Of a DNA stretch of 5,616 nt, positions 5,505 through 5,616 are shown piece after piece (the first letter of the stretch is position 1; every line of letters starts with the position of its first letter). A program made the translations under genes and the position numbers. The DNA lies in NCBI GenBank assembly GCA_902489145.1, contig CABTYV010000066.1, positions 1 to 5,616 of the forward strand. The letters are read 5' to 3'. The stretch is from an uncultured Tissierellia bacterium (GTDB taxonomy: Bacteria > Bacillota > Clostridia > Tissierellales > Peptoniphilaceae). Under the pieces are notes generated by a model. The model ran no database searches and was not told the origin of the DNA. It saw only the letters and a list, made by a program, of their open reading frames with translations.

Positions 5505-5580
5505 TTACTGACTAAGGGGAGAGGAAATCGGGCCTCACCCCACACTCCTCCACATATCATCCCCTATTGAACCGCGCCAA

Positions 5581-5596
5581 GCGGGGGCGCCCCCGC
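5581..5596. other. 16-bp perfect GC palindrome
   Basis: GCGGGGGCGCCCCCGC equals its own reverse complement and could fold as a 6-bp stem with a GCGC loop. CTTCTTTC follows, so it may be a terminator, but the window ends too soon to say for which gene. Confidence 0.4.
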
Positions 5597-5616
5597 CTTC
5601 TTTCAAACCGTCCGGC

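Larger units (their letters stand above)
5000..5616. other. Non-coding right flank with many inverted repeats
   Basis: No credible gene lies in this 617-base stretch. Reading frames that cross into it are out of frame with cysE and have no ribosome binding site or recognisable product. It is built largely of separate hairpins, listed individually. I see nothing structured in 5173-5235, and nothing clear in 5511-5578 apart from AGAGGAAA near 5520, which could be a degraded piece of the terminal hairpin repeat. Confidence 0.6.

Noticed and set aside
5340..5510. Possible CRISPR-like array
   Set aside because: The repeats are not identical, spacing is irregular (about 43 and 91 bases), each unit is a hairpin with different stem bases, and no cas gene is present.

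Overview
The window is a GC-rich bacterial chromosome segment. Strong AGGAGG-type ribosome binding sites, gene families typical of amino-acid-fermenting anaerobes, and a compact cysK-cysE pair suggest a Bacillota (Clostridia-like) organism. This is an inference from gene content and Shine-Dalgarno style; no rRNA or other taxonomic marker is present.

The left two thirds (202-3254) is one minus-strand operon of three tightly packed genes, transcribed leftwards. Glutamate formimidoyltransferase (ftcD) comes first, then a separate formimino-THF cyclodeaminase/methenyl-THF cyclohydrolase family protein (fchA-like), then a GlmL/MutL-family ASKHA ATPase, the accessory protein of adenosylcobalamin-dependent glutamate (methylaspartate) mutase. 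The first two proteins together would turn formiminoglutamate from histidine breakdown into glutamate, ammonia and 5,10-methenyl-THF. The third would help keep a B12-dependent mutase active, plausibly the one that starts glutamate fermentation by the methylaspartate route. The hut genes and the mutase subunits are not in the window.

A divergent intergenic region (3255-3501) separates this operon from a plus-strand cysteine operon, cysK-cysE (3502-4999). CysE makes O-acetylserine and CysK converts it with sulfide to cysteine. The two genes are nearly contiguous, with the cysE ribosome binding site overlapping the end of cysK.

Both outer flanks are non-coding and dense in inverted repeats. The left flank (1-201) and the right flank (5236-5328) carry related copies of one hairpin repeat. 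Each copy is in the sense orientation of the operon that precedes it. The right flank (5000-5616) also holds a likely cysE terminator, a tandem pair of degenerate hairpins, three copies of a GGGC...GCCC hairpin family, another terminator-like hairpin and a 16-bp perfect palindrome.

The most unusual point is inside glmL. An 84-bp in-frame segment bounded by an 11-bp direct repeat adds 28 low-complexity residues near the C-terminus and looks like an insertion of a small repeat element into a conserved gene. I found no CRISPR array, transposase, phage gene, toxin-antitoxin pair or defence gene, and no convincing new multi-gene system.
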